43,741 nucleotides of DNA from Erysipelotrichaceae bacterium (GTDB taxonomy: Bacteria > Bacillota_I > Bacilli_A > Erysipelotrichales > Coprobacillaceae), in NCBI GenBank assembly GCA_021770925.1, contig JAETPY010000010.1, forward strand, positions 1 to 43,741. The letters are read 5' to 3'. Below, one piece after another: positions 7,081 to 15,190 of the stretch. Numbering within the stretch: the first letter of the stretch is position 1; every line of letters begins with the position of its first letter. Made by a program: the position numbers and the translations under genes. The notes below the pieces were generated by a model. The model searched no databases, was not told the origin of the DNA, and saw only the letters and a program-made list of their open reading frames with translations.

Positions 7081-9765
7081 ATGATAGTAAAAAGAGTAAA
7101 GAAAATATATAAGCAGTTGTTTATGGTATTTATTATGGTGTTTTCTGTTTTTGGTATTTGTAATTTGAATGTTAATAGTGTAAGTGCAAATTCTGGTAAT
7201 ATACCAATTAAAAGAATAAGAGAAATAAAATATCCTAGTGCTTTAGGTGATTATAGTACATGGGTAACAGAAATAAATGGTAATATTGGTTACTGTTTAG
7301 AAGCAAGTAAAAATACTCCTGTAAATGGAAATTACGTTTATAATGAAATAACAAATAATGAAAATTTATTAAAGACTTTGTATTATGGTTGCGGTGGACC
7401 TGCTGATATTATCAGTACTGATGGTTTAACTCCATGGGACGAAGCATATGTATTAACTCATGTCGCTGCCAGTTATTATTACAGTGGTGATTTACATGGT
7501 GTAGATTTGGAGCATGTTTATCCAGGCTGGTGGAATTGGATTACACAGACTATTCCAAGTATGCCTACGCCTACAACCGAATTTAATTTTAGTGAAAACA
7601 GTTTAACTGCTTATTATGATAAAATTAATAACGAACAGAGAACACAGGAAATTACTTTTAATAGTGTATCTGCACAAATTATTAACATTCCTCTTCAAGA
7701 TGGTGTAACATTGCATAATTTAACTAAAGGTGTTAATGAAACAGGTAATGTTACTGTAAGTGGTGGAGATACTTTTTATTTAAGTGCTCCTTTAGGTATT
7801 GTCAAAGATACTTGGTTAAGTGGTAATATAAGCGGTTCAGGTAAAACATATTTTGCACCATTAGCAATAATGTGCGGTGGTAATTATCAAACATTGGGTT
7901 CATTTGGTTGGAAAGAAGACCCTAGAAGTATTGAATTAAGTTCTAAGTGGTTAGATGTAGGTTCATTGGAATTGAGAAAAACTAATGATGTTGGTAATTT
8001 TATTGATGGTGCTGAATTTTCTTTAGAATCAGTATCATTTGACGGTTATAGTGAAAAATTAGTTGTTAAAGATGGAAAGATTAAGGTTGATAATTTGCCT
8101 GTTGGTATTTATAAACTTACTGAAACAAAAGTACCTGATGGTCATGCTATTACTCAAACGGTGTATGAAATTGAAATAAAAAAGGATGAAATAGCTGATA
8201 AGGTAGTAGTTAATAAATTACGACCTACAGGAAGTTTAATTATTAATAAATCTTTAGAAAATGAAAATGAGGAAATGCCGTTATCTGAAGAAAACAGTAA
8301 TATAGTTAATGTTGCTGATTATGATTTTTCTAAAGTTCAGTTTAAAATTACCGCTAATCAGGTAATTAAGGATTCTGTTTCTTTAGAAACTTTATACAAA
8401 AAAGGTGATCCAATTACTGTTGGAAGCGGTAAAGGAAGTAATCAAGATGTTGTTGAATTAATTAGTGGTAAAGATTTGGGTAAAGGTGTATATACACCTG
8501 ACAATAATGGCAGATTGGAATTAAACGGTTTACCAATGGGGTCATATAATATTGAAGAAATTTCATGCTCTGATGGTTTTGTTTTAGATAAAGAAATTAA
8601 AACAGTACAGTTTGTACAGGAAGATTTTGTTACATTGAGTTATACATCTTCTTTAAATATTAATAATAAATTAACGAAAACGATATTTAGTAAAGCTGAT
8701 GTTGGTGGAACTCAAATAAACGGTGCACATGTGCAAATTTTAAACAAAGATAAAGAGGTTATTTATGAGTTTGTTACAAGTGATGAACCTTTGCAGATTG
8801 ATGGTTTAAAAGATGGTAAATACTATTTTCATGAAGATTTAAGTCCTTTAGGATTTGCTTTAAGTAATGATATTGAATTTACTGTTAAAGATAGTGAAAT
8901 TCAAAAAGTAGAAATGACTGATTATATTGTTGATGTTGCCAAGGTAGATGAACAGAGCAATTATTTAAAAGGTGTAGGTTTAGAGATTGTTAGTGAAAGG
9001 ACTAAGAATCTAGTAGATAAATGGACTACAGGAGAACATATTTTTAATTTTAGTGATGAAATGATTGCTAAGTTAGAAAATAATGAAACTGTTAGTGATA
9101 TATTTATTAGTGAAGATGATTCAACTGTCCTTTATAAAGCTGTAAAAACTGATAAAGATGATTACATGCTGATGTTGCAAAGTAATGGTGAAACAAACTA
9201 TTATTTTGTAGATAAAAACGGTGATGAAACTAGACATTTAGTAAGAAATTTAATCAATGATTCGTCATATATTTTACGTGAAACTGATGTGCCAAAGGGG
9301 TATTCAACTGCTGAGGAACAAAAATTTACTTTAAAAGATGAAAATGTTTCTTTAACAATGATTAATGAAACGATTAAGACATCATGGCATAAAGTAGATG
9401 TTTCAGGAAATGAATTAGAGGGTGCACATTTAAGAGTTACTGAATTAGACGGAACAGTTATTGATGAATGGATTTCGACTAAAGAACCTCATGCTATCAA
9501 TGGAGTTTTAGAAAAAAATAAAGAATATTATTTTGAAGAAACAATTGCTCCTGATGGTTATGAATTAGCACAAAAAGTTAAGTTTAAGATTGATGATACG
9601 GGTAAAGTTCAGCATTTTTATTTGACTAATAATTTAAAACCTAAGAAAATTGAAACTGGTGATAATTCAGATATTAGCAGTTATTTAGGCTTAGGTCTTG
9701 TATCAGTTGGTGGTATAATACTAATTTCAATTTTAAGAAAAAAAGGTAAAGTAATTGGAAAATAA
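7081..9765 (+). CDS. Large CnaB-domain surface adhesin with thioester-like head
   Basis: 894 residues, exported. Signal peptide ends near VSANS (about 37). Residues about 40-170 resemble the thioester-domain family of Gram-positive adhesins: IGYCLEASKNTP has the expected cysteine, followed by LYYGCGGP and the WDEAYVLTHVAASYYYSG helix, where the TQxA glutamine position reads His. Then at least four CnaB/SpaA-like repeats (about 295, 385, 540, 775), each closing with YxLxExxxPxGY-type edges. The tail has KKIETGD, a hydrophobic stretch and RKKGK: a sortase-like signal with a degenerate motif. I start at 7081 (AGGAAAGGAAAAAAAGGAAA upstream) rather than TTG 7048. Likely mediates donor-recipient contact; inference. 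Confidence 0.8.
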   Translation: MIVKRVKKIYKQLFMVFIMVFSVFGICNLNVNSVSANSGNIPIKRIREIKYPSALGDYSTWVTEINGNIGYCLEASKNTPVNGNYVYNEITNNENLLKTLYYGCGGPADIISTDGLTPWDEAYVLTHVAASYYYSGDLHGVDLEHVYPGWWNWITQTIPSMPTPTTEFNFSENSLTAYYDKINNEQRTQEITFNSVSAQIINIPLQDGVTLHNLTKGVNETGNVTVSGGDTFYLSAPLGIVKDTWLSGNISGSGKTYFAPLAIMCGGNYQTLGSFGWKEDPRSIELSSKWLDVGSLELRKTNDVGNFIDGAEFSLESVSFDGYSEKLVVKDGKIKVDNLPVGIYKLTETKVPDGHAITQTVYEIEIKKDEIADKVVVNKLRPTGSLIINKSLENENEEMPLSEENSNIVNVADYDFSKVQFKITANQVIKDSVSLETLYKKGDPITVGSGKGSNQDVVELISGKDLGKGVYTPDNNGRLELNGLPMGSYNIEEISCSDGFVLDKEIKTVQFVQEDFVTLSYTSSLNINNKLTKTIFSKADVGGTQINGAHVQILNKDKEVIYEFVTSDEPLQIDGLKDGKYYFHEDLSPLGFALSNDIEFTVKDSEIQKVEMTDYIVDVAKVDEQSNYLKGVGLEIVSERTKNLVDKWTTGEHIFNFSDEMIAKLENNETVSDIFISEDDSTVLYKAVKTDKDDYMLMLQSNGETNYYFVDKNGDETRHLVRNLINDSSYILRETDVPKGYSTAEEQKFTLKDENVSLTMINETIKTSWHKVDVSGNELEGAHLRVTELDGTVIDEWISTKEPHAINGVLEKNKEYYFEETIAPDGYELAQKVKFKIDDTGKVQHFYLTNNLKPKKIETGDNSDISSYLGLGLVSVGGIILISILRKKGKVIGK

Positions 9766-10297
9766 CGCAAGACTTCCAAAAAAATATAGAAAGGTTGGCT
9801 ATAATTATTTATCGCTTAAAGGTGATAATGTAGACAACCTTTTTTCTTTACCGCCAAATGATTTAAAAACTATACTGTGCTTAATAAATGATTATGTAAA
9901 CAGTTTAGATTTAAGAAGAACTGTTTTAAGTGCAAGTGATGGATTGAGAAGTTATAAAAAGGCTTTCGAAACAAGAAAATATAGAGTTGTGTTTACTGTA
10001 TCCCCTACCGCAATGAGTGGACTAATTTTAACTTATAATCATCACTATTTGTTAAAAAACAGTAATAATAAAGTAAGTTATAATCAGTTGAGATTTAATA
10101 CAGAATCTAAAGAAATAGAAAGTAAAGATTATTACAATCCGTTAGGTATACCATATGATACACCAACAAGAAAATATTTTGTTGGTTATGATAAAGATAA
10201 AATGTTAGATTACTGTAAAAAGCATAATGGTTTATGGGGCAGTAATAAAAATCCTTATGGTGATCTTTATTATTATGTTGATATTTCTAAAAAATAA
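9755..10297 (+). CDS. Hypothetical ICE protein, 180 residues
   Basis: Not recognised. It begins with TTG overlapping the adhesin stop by 11 bases, with AAAAAAAGG just upstream, so the two are probably translated together. It is soluble, has no signal peptide, and contains several aromatic-rich strands (YYNPLGIPYDTPTRKYFVGYDKDK). The next gene, the VirB2-like one, starts 16 bases later. Position suggests a role in the transfer apparatus or its regulation; nothing in the sequence gives a mechanism. Confidence 0.65.
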   Translation: MENNARLPKKYRKVGYNYLSLKGDNVDNLFSLPPNDLKTILCLINDYVNSLDLRRTVLSASDGLRSYKKAFETRKYRVVFTVSPTAMSGLILTYNHHYLLKNSNNKVSYNQLRFNTESKEIESKDYYNPLGIPYDTPTRKYFVGYDKDKMLDYCKKHNGLWGSNKNPYGDLYYYVDISKK

Positions 10298-10313
10298 TTA
10301 AGGAGTTTTTTAA

Positions 10314-10649
10314 ATGAAAATAATTAATAAAATAATGTGTTTTATAAAAAAGAATTTTTATAAATTTGTAGTTTCACCATTAACATTTTTAATGGTACTG
10401 TTGGTTAATAAAATGAGCATATATGCCAGTTCTTTAGGTGAAACTATTAAAGGTGCTAGTAATACTGCACAAACTGAGGCTTTAGGTCTTTTAGAAGTCG
10501 GTGGAATTATTGGTATTGTTGTTTCAGCTATATGCTTAGCAGTTAATCAGAGAAAATTAGCGATGACTATTATTATAAGTGTAATTTGCGGATATATTAT
10601 TTTGAAGTTTGCTCCGCAGATTTGGAGTGTTATTACAGGCGGTATTTAA
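10314..10649 (+). CDS. VirB2/TcpD-like small membrane protein of the T4SS
   Basis: 111 residues: a basic N-terminus, a first hydrophobic segment (about 18-35) that may be a signal, a short polar linker (SLGETIKGASNTAQTEA), then two hydrophobic helices (about 60-78 and 85-102) separated by NQRKLA. This signal-loop-two-helix layout is that of VirB2-like pilins or the small membrane proteins of Gram-positive systems. The ribosome site AAGGAG is excellent, and a hairpin follows the stop at once, a plan suited to making more of this protein than of the later genes. Confidence 0.65.
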   Translation: MKIINKIMCFIKKNFYKFVVSPLTFLMVLLVNKMSIYASSLGETIKGASNTAQTEALGLLEVGGIIGIVVSAICLAVNQRKLAMTIIISVICGYIILKFAPQIWSVITGGI

Positions 10650-10676
10650 CGAGTCTGATTAAGACTCGTTTTTTAT
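10648..10676 (+). terminator. Attenuator-like terminator after the VirB2-like gene
   Basis: AACGAGTC (10648-10655) and GACTCGTT (10663-10670) form a perfect eight-pair stem followed by TTTTTATTT. The stem begins inside the stop codon. Since the transfer genes continue downstream, it is likely partial, lowering expression after this gene, or a promoter follows. Confidence 0.8.
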
Positions 10677-10755
10677 TTAATGATTTTTGTGATTCATTAT
10701 TATATATGTGTATTGTGGATCAATAAAAATAGTGTACTGCAAAAGAGGTGTATAA

Positions 10756-12441
10756 ATGAATATTAGAAAAAATAAAAAATTTTTATTTTTAGTCGTTGTT
10801 TTTACAGTTATGACAGTATTTCTTTTGCTGAGAATTAAAGTATATGCATATGATATTGAAGATGTAAGTTATATTTGGGATTATCTTGAATTAGATCATG
10901 TTTTTACTGATGTATCTAGAACTATAGGTTCATGGATATATGATTTTTTAAGCAGTATATTAGATTTTTGTTATAACGGTTTTACTGAATTAATGAATTT
11001 TAATATTTTTGATTTGGATATAGCAAAAAAAGTAGTTACAAATATGGATAAAGTTGTTTATTCGTTATTGTTTATTGCCTTTGTAGTTGTCGTTGTAATA
11101 AAAGTACTGCAGATGGAAAATCAGTTAAAAACACTTCTTAATGTTGTAATGACAATGGTATTTGTTGGAATATTTACACTAGTATTAACTTTTATGACAA
11201 CGCTTAAAAATGATTTAATAACCGAAAGTGATAATATTGTAGGTAAAGGAATTTATACAATAAGCGAAAATCTTTTAGCTGATAATACGGTTGATATTCT
11301 TACAAGTATGGACGAGGGAAAAGTTGTTCATTTAGAGCCTAAACAGGTTAAGTATTATGATCATTCTGAAAGAATGACTAAAGATAATTTAGGAGAAATA
11401 ATAACAGGTATTAATGATGACGGTACATATGAAAAAGAAAAAGTAGCAAATGGTTTATTTGGTAATGGTGATGAAAGATATTATCGTTATAGAACTGATT
11501 ATGTTAATGTAAATATAACGATATTAGCAAGTATTGTTATTTATCTTTTAGCAATGTTTAAAATGGCTTATCTGTTGTGGCAGTGGTTTCAGGTAAATAT
11601 ATTTGGCAAAATAGCTATGGCAAAAGGTTTTAATGATTTTCAACAGGTTGGTGGGGTATTTTCGAGTGCTTTAAAGACTTTGATGGCTCAGGTAATTATG
11701 TATTTTAGTATGTTATGTTTTAGTTTTTTATGCAGTGAAATAATGACTACTACAAAATTATCAAACTGGCTTGTAAAAGATATTTTGATATTCGGTATAG
11801 GCATGGCTATTGTTGTAGGCAGTGGTTTTATAAATGAATATTTGGGAATTGATGATGGCTCAGGATTTGCATTAAAAAGTATTTTTATGGGTGGTCGTTT
11901 AGCAAGAATTCCTAAAAAAGGGTATGACTTAGCTAAAGATACTGTTAAAAATGGATATAAAGCTGGCAAATTTGCTTACGGTTATATGAAAGATAAATAC
12001 AATGAGCCTTTACAGGGCAGTGCAAATGATATTTTTGGTGCATTTCATAATAATCGAGATGATGATAATTATAATGGCAGTAATGGACTTCCCCCAAAGT
12101 CCCCTGCTCCGTCACCTGATGGTTCTAATGGTTTTAGATCGTCACGCTATAGTCCGTCACCCTTTACAGATAATTCAGAAAACAGTAATTCAAATAATGA
12201 CTTAAAAAATAAACATAATCAGTATGAAGATATATTAAATGAACATAGCAGTAATAATAAATACAATGATAAATTGAATGATGATAATTTAAAAGCTGAT
12301 CGTGATTTTTACTTTGATAATTCTAGATATGATACTAGAGATAAGTTTGTTAGAAAAGATTTAGGAAAAGAAAAGAATGATAAAATAAATAAAGCAGGTA
12401 CTGATTTTAGTGAATATGATGATTATTTAAAAGATGATTAA
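10756..12441 (+). CDS. VirB6-like polytopic conjugation protein
   Basis: 561 residues. An N-terminal hydrophobic segment (about 8-27), then membrane segments near 100-120, 125-150, 255-275, 305-330 and 340-365, with a large extracellular or cytoplasmic loop between about 155 and 250. The last 170 residues are hydrophilic, Ser/Asn/Pro-rich (GLPPKSPAPSPDGSNG) and charged. Layout and place in the operon fit the VirB6/TrbL-like channel component of Gram-positive T4SSs, known there as Orf15 or TcpH types. The ribosome site AGAGGTG is good. Confidence 0.75.
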   Translation: MNIRKNKKFLFLVVVFTVMTVFLLLRIKVYAYDIEDVSYIWDYLELDHVFTDVSRTIGSWIYDFLSSILDFCYNGFTELMNFNIFDLDIAKKVVTNMDKVVYSLLFIAFVVVVVIKVLQMENQLKTLLNVVMTMVFVGIFTLVLTFMTTLKNDLITESDNIVGKGIYTISENLLADNTVDILTSMDEGKVVHLEPKQVKYYDHSERMTKDNLGEIITGINDDGTYEKEKVANGLFGNGDERYYRYRTDYVNVNITILASIVIYLLAMFKMAYLLWQWFQVNIFGKIAMAKGFNDFQQVGGVFSSALKTLMAQVIMYFSMLCFSFLCSEIMTTTKLSNWLVKDILIFGIGMAIVVGSGFINEYLGIDDGSGFALKSIFMGGRLARIPKKGYDLAKDTVKNGYKAGKFAYGYMKDKYNEPLQGSANDIFGAFHNNRDDDNYNGSNGLPPKSPAPSPDGSNGFRSSRYSPSPFTDNSENSNSNNDLKNKHNQYEDILNEHSSNNKYNDKLNDDNLKADRDFYFDNSRYDTRDKFVRKDLGKEKNDKINKAGTDFSEYDDYLKDD

Positions 12442-12473
12442 ATAATGAAACTTAAAAAATGAGGTGGTTAATT

Positions 12474-12773
12474 ATGGAAAAGAAAACAATAGCAAAAAGT
12501 ATAAGAATGAAACCAAGTATTTATGAATTTATAAACAGTCATAGCGGTGATGGTTTTAATGAAAAATTTGAGACAGTAGTTAGACGGTATTCATTAGACA
12601 GTAAAAAACTAGTAGAAGAAAATAGATATTTGATGTTGGAAAATGGAAAACTTAATGAAATGATATATGAAAAAAGAAAACTATTAGATCAGTTAAGTAA
12701 TTTAGAGAATGATTTAAGAACGGTTTTCTTTCAAATAAAAAAATTAGCTGAAAACAACGTGGAGGGATTTTAA
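12474..12773 (+). CDS. Ribbon-helix-helix-like coiled-coil protein, 99 residues
   Basis: The N-terminal 40 residues (IAKSIRMKPSIYEFINSH) look like the strand and first helix of a ribbon-helix-helix DNA-binding protein; residues about 45-95 form a coiled coil (VEENRYLMLENGKLNEMIYE). I use ATG 12474 because GAGGTGG precedes it; the earlier in-frame ATG at 12459 contains that site. Its stop overlaps the next start by one base (TAATG). Inside a transfer operon it could be an accessory protein that binds the transfer origin, or a regulator. Inferred from fold only. Confidence 0.6.
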   Translation: MEKKTIAKSIRMKPSIYEFINSHSGDGFNEKFETVVRRYSLDSKKLVEENRYLMLENGKLNEMIYEKRKLLDQLSNLENDLRTVFFQIKKLAENNVEGF

Positions 12774-13063
12774 TGGCAAGAATACCAAGTAAATCTAAAA
12801 CTAATAATTTAGAGGATAGTAATATGTCTTTGGAAGCAGTTTTAATTATATTTCTGGTTGTTCTTATTGGTAATAAGGTTCTTGAAAATTGTGTGCATGG
12901 TTCGCTTTCTTTTTTGCTTCTTGTATTGATTATTTTAATTATAGGCTTTTTTATTATGCCGAGCAGTAAAAACAAAGGAAAGAACGGTTACATGCGTATG
13001 AGTATTTTTATTAAGTATCTGGTCTTAAAAATCAAAGAAAGGATAATCTATCATGATGTTTAA
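12773..13063 (+). CDS. VirB3/TcpE-like small membrane protein
   Basis: 96 residues with two hydrophobic helices (about 21-38 and 42-62) and a basic C-terminal part ending YLVLKIKERIIYHDV. Size, two adjacent helices and place just ahead of the TrsD/VirB4 genes match the VirB3-like (TcpE/PrgI) proteins that tether the VirB4 ATPase to the membrane. Start overlaps the previous stop, and the next gene begins ten bases before its own stop, so the three are translationally coupled. Confidence 0.6.
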   Translation: MARIPSKSKTNNLEDSNMSLEAVLIIFLVVLIGNKVLENCVHGSLSFLLLVLIILIIGFFIMPSSKNKGKNGYMRMSIFIKYLVLKIKERIIYHDV

Positions 13064-13592
13064 ATTGTTTAAGCATAAACCTGTTAAAGTGATTGTAAAA
13101 GATAAGAAAAAGAGAATTTTAGAAAGTTCCTTTAAGTCTTTAGGAGTTGCTGATGTTGGAGAATCTATAATTAAAACAGTTGATAATGATGAATTTTATA
13201 TGTTTGATTTTATTTATTTAGAGCCGAATGGTGTTGATGATGATACAGACAGAAGAAATCATTTTTTAATGCGACAGTTATTAAATTCATTAGAGGGCAA
13301 AATTAAATTTTATTTTATAGATGAAACTAAATGCAACTTAAATAAAAATATTGAATTTTATGAAAATAGATTAAAAGAAAATTTATCTGATAATATAAAG
13401 AAATGTATTATTAATAGAATTCAACTGATGAAAGCATTTAATGATGAAAAATATGTGACTATGCTTGTTTTAGTAGAAATCCGACATAAAGATTTATTTT
13501 TATCTATGACACGCGACTTTTTAAACGTTAATTTGATTAGCGGTAAAAAATTATTAAATATATTAGATATGCTTAATAATGAAATGTCATGA
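13053..13592 (+). CDS. TrsD-like conjugation protein
   Basis: 179 residues, soluble. It has a KYVTMLVLVEIRHKDLFLSMTRDFLN segment like those of the small TrsD-type proteins that precede the VirB4 (TrsE) ATPase in Gram-positive transfer operons; such proteins resemble the N-terminal part of VirB4. There is no Walker motif. ATG 13053 or 13056 could be the start; GAAAGG precedes both. Assignment rests on position and a loose sequence impression. Confidence 0.45.
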   Translation: MMFKLFKHKPVKVIVKDKKKRILESSFKSLGVADVGESIIKTVDNDEFYMFDFIYLEPNGVDDDTDRRNHFLMRQLLNSLEGKIKFYFIDETKCNLNKNIEFYENRLKENLSDNIKKCIINRIQLMKAFNDEKYVTMLVLVEIRHKDLFLSMTRDFLNVNLISGKKLLNILDMLNNEMS

Positions 13593-13662
13593 TTGTAATA
13601 CAAAAGAATGTTCTGCAGATTGTGGATCATTTTTTTATTGAATTACATTTAGGAGGTTGTTT

Positions 13663-13842
13663 ATGAAATTAAAAGATTTTTTTAATTTATGTGTTAATGA
13701 TTATATAATTTATATTTATGTTTCTGAAAATCAGTTAGTATATAAAGGTCTTTTAGATAAATTTGATAAAGAAGATTTATATGATTTAGAAGTTTGTCAT
13801 ATCTCACCTTGGCAAGGAGCATTGATTATTGATATTGAGTAA
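13663..13842 (+). CDS. Hypothetical small protein, 59 residues
   Basis: Not recognised. A compact alpha/beta protein (DFFNLCVNDYIIYIYV, then ISPWQGALIIDIE) of the type often encoded by phages and plasmids. AGGAGG lies six bases before ATG 13663, which is why I prefer it over TTG 13657. It is preceded by a TGTAATACA...GAATTACA intergenic repeat. Confidence 0.55.
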   Translation: MKLKDFFNLCVNDYIIYIYVSENQLVYKGLLDKFDKEDLYDLEVCHISPWQGALIIDIE

Positions 13843-13959
13843 TTTTTATGATGAAACACTATGGTTGTAAATAAATATGTAATTTATTCTTAAAATAATA
13901 CCAAATAATTGATGTAATAATTTTTTATCATATCGTTTTTATTTTGAAAAATTCTTTGA

Positions 13960-13965
13960 TATAAT
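13960..13965 (+). promoter_or_regulatory. -10 box for the 56-residue/secreted-protein pair
   Basis: TATAAT in the context TTTGATATAATAAAG lies 21 bases upstream of ATG 13987. The -35 region is weak. A promoter here would express the pair independently of the transfer operon. Confidence 0.5.
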
Positions 13966-13986
13966 AAAGATAAGGAGGGAGTTAAT

Positions 13987-14157
13987 ATGAAAAAACTAGC
14001 TATTATATCTGATATAATATGTTTAATCGGAGTATTGTTTATGTTAATTATTAGAATACAAGATAGTGAAATGTGGTATAAGGCAATAATGGCCATTATT
14101 GCTTTAATAGTATCAATTAGATTAATTTATGATATAAAGAAATCTAAAGATAATTAG
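13987..14157 (+). CDS. Small two-helix membrane protein, 56 residues
   Basis: ATG with AAGGAGGGAG just upstream, one of the best ribosome sites in the element. The product (starting MKKLAIISDIICLIGVLF) has two hydrophobic helices separated by a short loop IQDSEMWYK and a basic tail. It lies 73 bases before a gene for a secreted protein with an amphipathic core, so an immunity role is possible, but that is a guess from context. Confidence 0.6.
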   Translation: MKKLAIISDIICLIGVLFMLIIRIQDSEMWYKAIMAIIALIVSIRLIYDIKKSKDN

Positions 14158-14230
14158 TTTGCTTATATTAACTATGTCCGTTTTGTTTACTTGCAAGTAA
14201 TAAAAGATGTATTAAGAATGGGAGAATATT

Positions 14231-14848
14231 ATGAAAAAATTAAAAGAATTCGCAATGAAAATTATTAGTAGTATTACAGTATTTGGTCTTATATTATCAA
14301 TAATAGGTATGAAACCAATTTCAGCTGCTGAAATTCAGGAATTTGATGGAGATTATTTTTATCTTGTGCAAGAGGGTAATAAAGTTACAATGACTGACAA
14401 AGAAAGTGGAGAAACTGTTTTTATTGAAATTGAAGATATTAACAATGCTATTTTAACTTTAGAGGATGGAACAATAACAGAGTATCAAAGAGAAGCTCCA
14501 ATTTTGAAACCTACTACACGAATGGGTGTACCAATACCTGATTATATTGATCCAAGTAAGTTTTCTTATACATATTTTCAAACAACATACACTGATACAA
14601 AAACACAAGGTGATATTGAATCAATCGCACTTGGACTTCTTAGTTTTATGCCATATTTTGGAGGGATTTTTGGTATTATTGGAATTATAGAAACTGCTCG
14701 TAATTTAGGGGCGAAAACAATTTGGATTAAAACAAAAGAATATTATGCACAAGGTTATATGTATTATAAATATCATAGTTATTTTTATACAAATTCAAAA
14801 TACAAAAATCATTTTAAAGATACGATAAATTATGTAAAGATGTGGTAA
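14231..14848 (+). CDS. Secreted protein with glycine-rich hydrophobic core, possibly bacteriocin-like
   Basis: 205 residues. A signal peptide ends near PISAA (about 34). The first half of the mature protein is acidic; after TTRMGVPIPDYI comes YFQTTYTDTKTQGDIESIAL and a glycine-rich hydrophobic stretch (LLSFMPYFGGIFGIIGIIETA, about 137-157), followed by a basic, tyrosine-rich end. An acidic leader-like region and a helix able to enter membranes recall large secreted bacteriocins such as the geobacillin-26 type; I cannot confirm similarity. GGGAG lies seven bases before the start, and a terminator follows. Expressed apart from the transfer genes, so likely cargo. Confidence 0.65.
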   Translation: MKKLKEFAMKIISSITVFGLILSIIGMKPISAAEIQEFDGDYFYLVQEGNKVTMTDKESGETVFIEIEDINNAILTLEDGTITEYQREAPILKPTTRMGVPIPDYIDPSKFSYTYFQTTYTDTKTQGDIESIALGLLSFMPYFGGIFGIIGIIETARNLGAKTIWIKTKEYYAQGYMYYKYHSYFYTNSKYKNHFKDTINYVKMW

Positions 14849-14939
14849 ATTTATAATATATCAGTAAAACATTTGTGTTAAATTGATTTTTAAATAATAG
14901 AGCTGTAATAAAACATAATACAATTTTAATATTTTAAAG

Positions 14940-14983
14940 AAGACAATGTTTCGGATATTTGCTGAAATACGTTGTCTTTTTTT
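14940..14983 (+). terminator. Terminator after the secreted protein
   Basis: AAGACAA (14940-14946) and TTGTCTT (14972-14978), with further pairing GTTTC/GAAAT inside, followed by a run of T. Confidence 0.8.
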
Positions 14984-15055
14984 GTGTATTGTTCTTTTAT
15001 TATATGTTGTTATTGGAAATTATAGAATAAAAACACTAAAAAGAGGTGATGAATA

Positions 15056-15190
15056 GTGATTTACAAAGTATTTTATATTATTTTTAACAATGTTGATTTA
15101 TTTAAAGTATTTAAATGGATAGTTATATTTATTGTTGAGTGTGTAGCATTATATTGGGGATTTTACTATATTAAAATTAGGTGGTGGTAA
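15056..15190 (+). CDS. Small single-helix protein coupled to VirB4, 44 residues
   Basis: GTG start with AGAGGTGATG seven bases before it. The product has one strong hydrophobic helix (WIVIFIVECVALYWGFYYI) and a basic end. Its stop overlaps the VirB4 start (TAATG at 15188-15192), and the ribosome site of VirB4 lies in its last codons. Tight coupling suggests a real tiny T4SS membrane component or a translational-coupling leader. Confidence 0.55.
   Translation: MIYKVFYIIFNNVDLFKVFKWIVIFIVECVALYWGFYYIKIRWW

Noticed and set aside
9630-9765. Canonical LPxTG sorting signal in the adhesin
   Set aside because: No LPxTG is present; the nearest is KKIETGD followed by a hydrophobic stretch, so only a degenerate signal is claimed.
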